The position numbers were made by a program, and so were the translations under genes. The notes below the pieces were generated by a model. That model was not told the origin of the DNA. It saw only the letters and a list, made by a program, of their open reading frames with translations, and made no database searches. A stretch of DNA of 64,000 nt from Chamaecrista fasciculata (taxonomy: Eukaryota; Streptophyta; Magnoliopsida; Fabales; Fabaceae). Position 1 is the stretch's first letter. Each line of letters begins with the position of its first letter. The stretch is from contig QANZ01006964.1 in the NCBI GenBank assembly GCA_003254925.1, forward strand, positions 106,967 through 170,966. The letters are read 5' to 3'. Shown one piece after another: positions 60,812-64,000 of this stretch.

Positions 60812-61292
60812 AACATGAAAGACTTGAAATCTAATTCAAAATTTCATATCCCCAACTAAAAGAGGTGTTTTCATGAAATTTCTTAAACGAAAATTCTCTA
60901 ATGATGCTAAGAAACAAAACTTAAGAGTTAATTTTTCAAAACAAGCTTAAATCAAGGCAAATTGAAGGGATGAAGAAACACAAACCTATGTCAACAAACC
61001 CTAACCCCAAAATATTAGGGTTCTAAAATTTTTCTTACAACAACCAAGCTATGTCAAAAAATTTAAATCGAGTTAGGGTGACACATTAATATTTTCATTA
61101 CTTTCACTAATAAAGTTAAGGGATGAGGTACAGTTGACTCAATTTCGAAAAACTGAAGATACAATTAACTATAAAAAAACTTCGGGACATAGCTGACACT
61201 TACCTTTTAGTTTGAGAGTCAAAAAAGGTATTTTTGCCTATTACTTATTAAAACTAATTAATAATTCTGCTTTTTCTAGTTATATTTTTAAT
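60812..61292. other. AT-rich intergenic DNA, no gene
   Basis: At 61130-61230 there are eroded modules of the 'ggtataattgac' foldback family ending in 'gtatttttgcc'. Nothing else is recognised. Confidence 0.55.
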
Positions 61293-61300
61293 ACCAGTAC

Positions 61301-62298
61301 TAGGGGTGTTCAAAACCGAACCAAACCGATTGAACCGAACTAAACCGAACCAAACCGAACCAAACCGCAACAAAACCGACATTCAAATGGTTTGGTTTGG
61401 TTTCATTTTTGTTATTTTTGGGCGGTTCGGTTCGGTGGCGGTTTGATCCTCTATCAAACCGAACCAAACCGCACGTTTTACTACCATGAATCCATATATA
61501 TAAATAATATAATTTATATACATGAATACGCTATAAGGCTTGCAAATTAGGGAAGGGTGCGCTGGGCCAGTTGGGGAGCACATCCTTTTTCCATTTTGAG
61601 TCACACCATTGTGATTCACTCCATTCATCTATTCACTTCATATATATCTTATATTATATGGCTCCACCCCTTTCTGGTCGTCCACATTTTAAAATTATAG
61701 TACAAAATTAATAATAAGAAGAAAATTATTATTTGATCCCTTCTTTTTTACTGAGTTAACAATTTAGTCCCTCATTTATTTTATATACATATTTACGTGC
61801 CCGTTAGGGCACGCATGCAAAGCCTCTAGTATGTATATATATATATATCTTCCTACTGAATACGTATTACATAAACCATATATAATAAATTATATATATA
61901 TATTTTTATTATATAACTCTCTCCTTCTAATTAATTGCTTCCATTTAGATCACACACTGCTTTTTAATTTTACAAATCACACACACTCATTCTATAATCT
62001 TTTATATATATATATATGTATGCAAATAATCATGTAACTCTTTTTTCTTTTTTAATTTTGATTGTTCAAGGTTCTATTTCGATTGATCTAATATATATAT
62101 ATATATTTTAAAATTAATAGTAATTAAAGGTCAAACCGCCCAAACCGAACCGCTAAAACCGCCATTTGATTGGTTTGGTTTGGTTTGGTTTGATATTTTT
62201 TTTCAAACCGAACGGTTTGAGTTTTCTCTAAACCGATGCGAGCGGTTCGGTTTGAAAGACCACTTAAAACCGCCCAAACCGCCCAACGAACACCCCTA
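61301..62298. mobile_element. Non-autonomous hAT-type element, 998 bp
   Basis: The termini TAGGGGTGTTC are present on both strands. A perfect 8-bp target duplication, ACCAGTAC, flanks it (61293-61300 and 62299-62306). Subterminal 'aaaccgaaccaaaccg' repeats are inverted between the two ends. 8-bp duplications and this TIR fit the hAT superfamily. It has no transposase. A Helitron (61647-61829) is nested inside. Confidence 0.9.
61647..61829 (+). mobile_element. Short Helitron nested in the hAT element, 183 bp
   Basis: It starts with TC after A, ends CTAG before T, and has a perfect 7-bp hairpin CGTGCCCgttaGGGCACG (61796-61813) 12 nt before CTAG. These are the defining Helitron termini, with insertion between A and T. 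A decayed relative lies at about 780-965. Confidence 0.8.
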
Positions 62299-62577
62299 AC
62301 CAGTACAAGTAGAATGACCAAATTGTTGTTGCACTTTAATGTCTTCTACTTTAACCTTGTATGAATTAATTCAAATCATCAACCTCAATTGTATATAAAA
62401 AAAATCATCAACCACAATTAAAAAAAAACACACCATCCAACTTCTTTATTTCTCCCTTTTTAAATTCAGTTAAGCAATCAAATTCCAACCATAATAAAAA
62501 TATTAAAAAAATGCACAAATGCGACCACAATGCTTCATTTCATGTGAAAATAATGACTCATCACAGCAAAATACAAA

Positions 62578-63098
62578 GACTAAATTGCACATACACCCCC
62601 TGAGTTTTAAGTCTGATGCATATAACACCCCAGAGTTTTGAATTTGTGTAGATATGACCCCTTGAGTTTTTAATTACGTGCAATTAGCGCCTTTTCGTTA
62701 GATTTCTGTTAATTTGGTTTATTAAATGCCACATAAATAAGGGTATAATGGTAATTTTTAAAAAAATTTTAGGCCAGAGTCCTATTTTAGAAAGTTGAGG
62801 GATCAAAACAGAACTTTTTGAAAACATTTTTGAAATATGAAGGACCAAAACGAAACTTTTTGGAGATTTGAGCAAACTTAAGGGACTAAAATAGGACTTT
62901 GGCCTAGAATTTTTAATAAAATTACTATTATTCCCTTGCTAATGTGGCATTTAACAGACCAAATTAACAGAAATCTAACGGAAGGGTGCTAATTGCACGT
63001 AATTAAAAACTCAGGTGATCTTATTTAAACAAATTCAAAACTCAAGAGTGTTATGTACACCAGACCTAAAATTCAAGGGATGTATGTGTAATTTAGTC
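62578..63098. mobile_element. Mutator-type MITE, 521 bp
   Basis: The long inverted ends are 'gactaaattgcacatac' and, reversed, 'gactaaattacacatac'. The flanks 'aaatacaaa' (62569-62577) and 'gaatacaaa' (63099-63107) match at 8 of 9 positions. A smaller inverted-repeat element (62771-62906) sits at its centre. Confidence 0.75.
62771..62906. repeat. Small foldback element nested in the MITE
   Basis: The ends are 'aggccagagtcctatttta' and, reversed, 'aggccaaagtcctatttta'. The interior has inverted 'ggaccaaaa' words. The 'aagtcctattttggtc' text is shared with the arms of the 18925-19821 and 21695-22135 elements. Confidence 0.6.
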
Positions 63099-63108
63099 GA
63101 ATACAAAA

Positions 63109-63790
63109 TATGAGCACATCAATTACAATCAACAAATCAGTGGTCTCATTCTCCTTTCTTATTTTACATGAGTGTGAGGACTCTCCAAAAATATGAACGT
63201 TAAAGAAGTTTTACTCACAAATGACAAAGATAAAGGAATCTTAACCATTTTTAAAAAGAATCGACATGTATGCACAAATTTTACTCACAAAAAGACACAG
63301 AAAATGGAATTATAACAATTTTTAAAAGGAAAATTGACTTGTAAGCACTTGACGGGTATGTAGATGGCAAAAACTTCAACATGATAGGTCAGCTTTCTGT
63401 TTGGTCTCAATAACAGTTAAATACAAAAGGATTAAATTATATAGATGGCAAAAACTTTAGGGACTAATTAGTGTAAAGAAAAATTATTCAAAAACTGAAT
63501 TATCAGCATAAAAATTTTCCAAGAACTGAATTAGATGTATATTATAAGTTTTGCCTAAAAAAGAGAACATCTTTTTATTGGGAAAAAAAACTAATTTTTC
63601 AGTTACAAAGCTAAAGAGTAACAAAACTTTCACACAAACACTGAAACAAATTAGTCCATGGTCGTGTTTGTCATTGTCATTTATTTTCATTTGTATCTTA
63701 TATCTTCATTATTAATAATAAAAGAGTTTTTAAACTTTTTAAAAATTTTATTGTCATTTTCATCTCTATCACCAACAACTAACATTAAAA
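63109..63790. other. AT-rich intergenic DNA, no gene
   Basis: A direct repeat of 'ttttactcacaaa.gaca.ag' occurs at about 63213 and 63279. I see no coding signal. Confidence 0.55.
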
Positions 63791-63793
63791 GAA

Positions 63794-64000
63794 GGCCAAA
63801 GTGCGAATTTGGTCTTATAACTTTGCTGTAGTTTCCGAATCAGTCCTATAACTTTTTTTGTCTCGAATTTGGTCCTATAACTTTGCTCCAGTTCCCAAAT
63901 CAGTCCTATAACTTTTTTTATCTCGTATTTGGTCTTGTATCTTTGCTCCAGGTCCCAAATCAGTCCTATATATTTTTTTGTCTCAGTTTTGGTCCCATAT
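63794..64000. repeat. Left arm of a foldback element, cut by the window end
   Basis: Three repeats of 'ggtcctataactttgctccagttcccaaatcag' type start at 'ggccaaagtgcgaatttgg'. These resemble the left arms at 38507 and 40488. The matching right arm should lie beyond the window. Confidence 0.6.

Overview
The window is nuclear DNA from a flowering plant, most likely a eudicot. It is AT-rich, has one clear intron-containing plant gene, and otherwise consists almost entirely of nested plant transposable elements (Copia, Ty3 of the Tat type, CACTA, hAT, Helitron, Mutator-like MITEs, foldback elements). The species cannot be told from the sequence. Two runs of N (16252-16617 and 42799-42999) and two single Ns (15081, 56948) mark assembly joins.

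Layout. 1-3032: AT-rich intergenic DNA with a short Helitron-like remnant. 3038-9893: a complete but decayed Copia retrotransposon on the minus strand, with a perfect 5-bp target duplication and only traces of its pol gene. 9900-18900: inverted-repeat (foldback/MITE) elements, a candidate SINE and a GC-rich TIR element cut by a gap. 18925-19821 and 21695-22135: two copies of a Mutator-like MITE whose arms carry what looks like a captured gene fragment. About 20390-21684: the end of a gypsy LTR with its primer-binding site. 23034-36330: an array of about 0.87-kb direct repeats, broken up by a 2-kb solo LTR (24543-26544), a 5.7-kb CACTA element (28197-33907) and a 977-bp solo LTR (35317-36293). 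36600-37240: a decayed Copia gag fragment. 38507-41128: two long foldback elements.

44395-48262 holds the only well-supported host gene. It has ten coding exons for a 413-residue PDCD2/Tsr4-type protein with a MYND zinc finger and a PDCD2 C-terminal domain. This family is known as dedicated chaperones for the small-subunit ribosomal protein uS5. Its promoter and 5' UTR probably lie in the transposon-rich DNA upstream (39.4-44.3 kb).

49357-60806 is a young Ty3/gypsy element of the Tat type. Its two 684-bp LTRs differ at only 5 positions and it is flanked by a TCAAG duplication. The plus strand carries gag, then protease-RT, then RNase H-second RNase H-integrase. The last two are separated by a 234-nt segment that has every mark of a spliceable intron. 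Between pol and the 3' LTR, on the minus strand, lies a further gene ('putative gypsy type transposon' domain plus coiled coil) with three predicted GT-AG introns. Spliced genes on both strands of one recent retrotransposon is the most interesting system in the window.

61301-62298 is a non-autonomous hAT element with an 8-bp target duplication and a 183-bp Helitron nested inside it. 62578-63098 is a MITE with another nested in it, and the window ends inside another foldback repeat.
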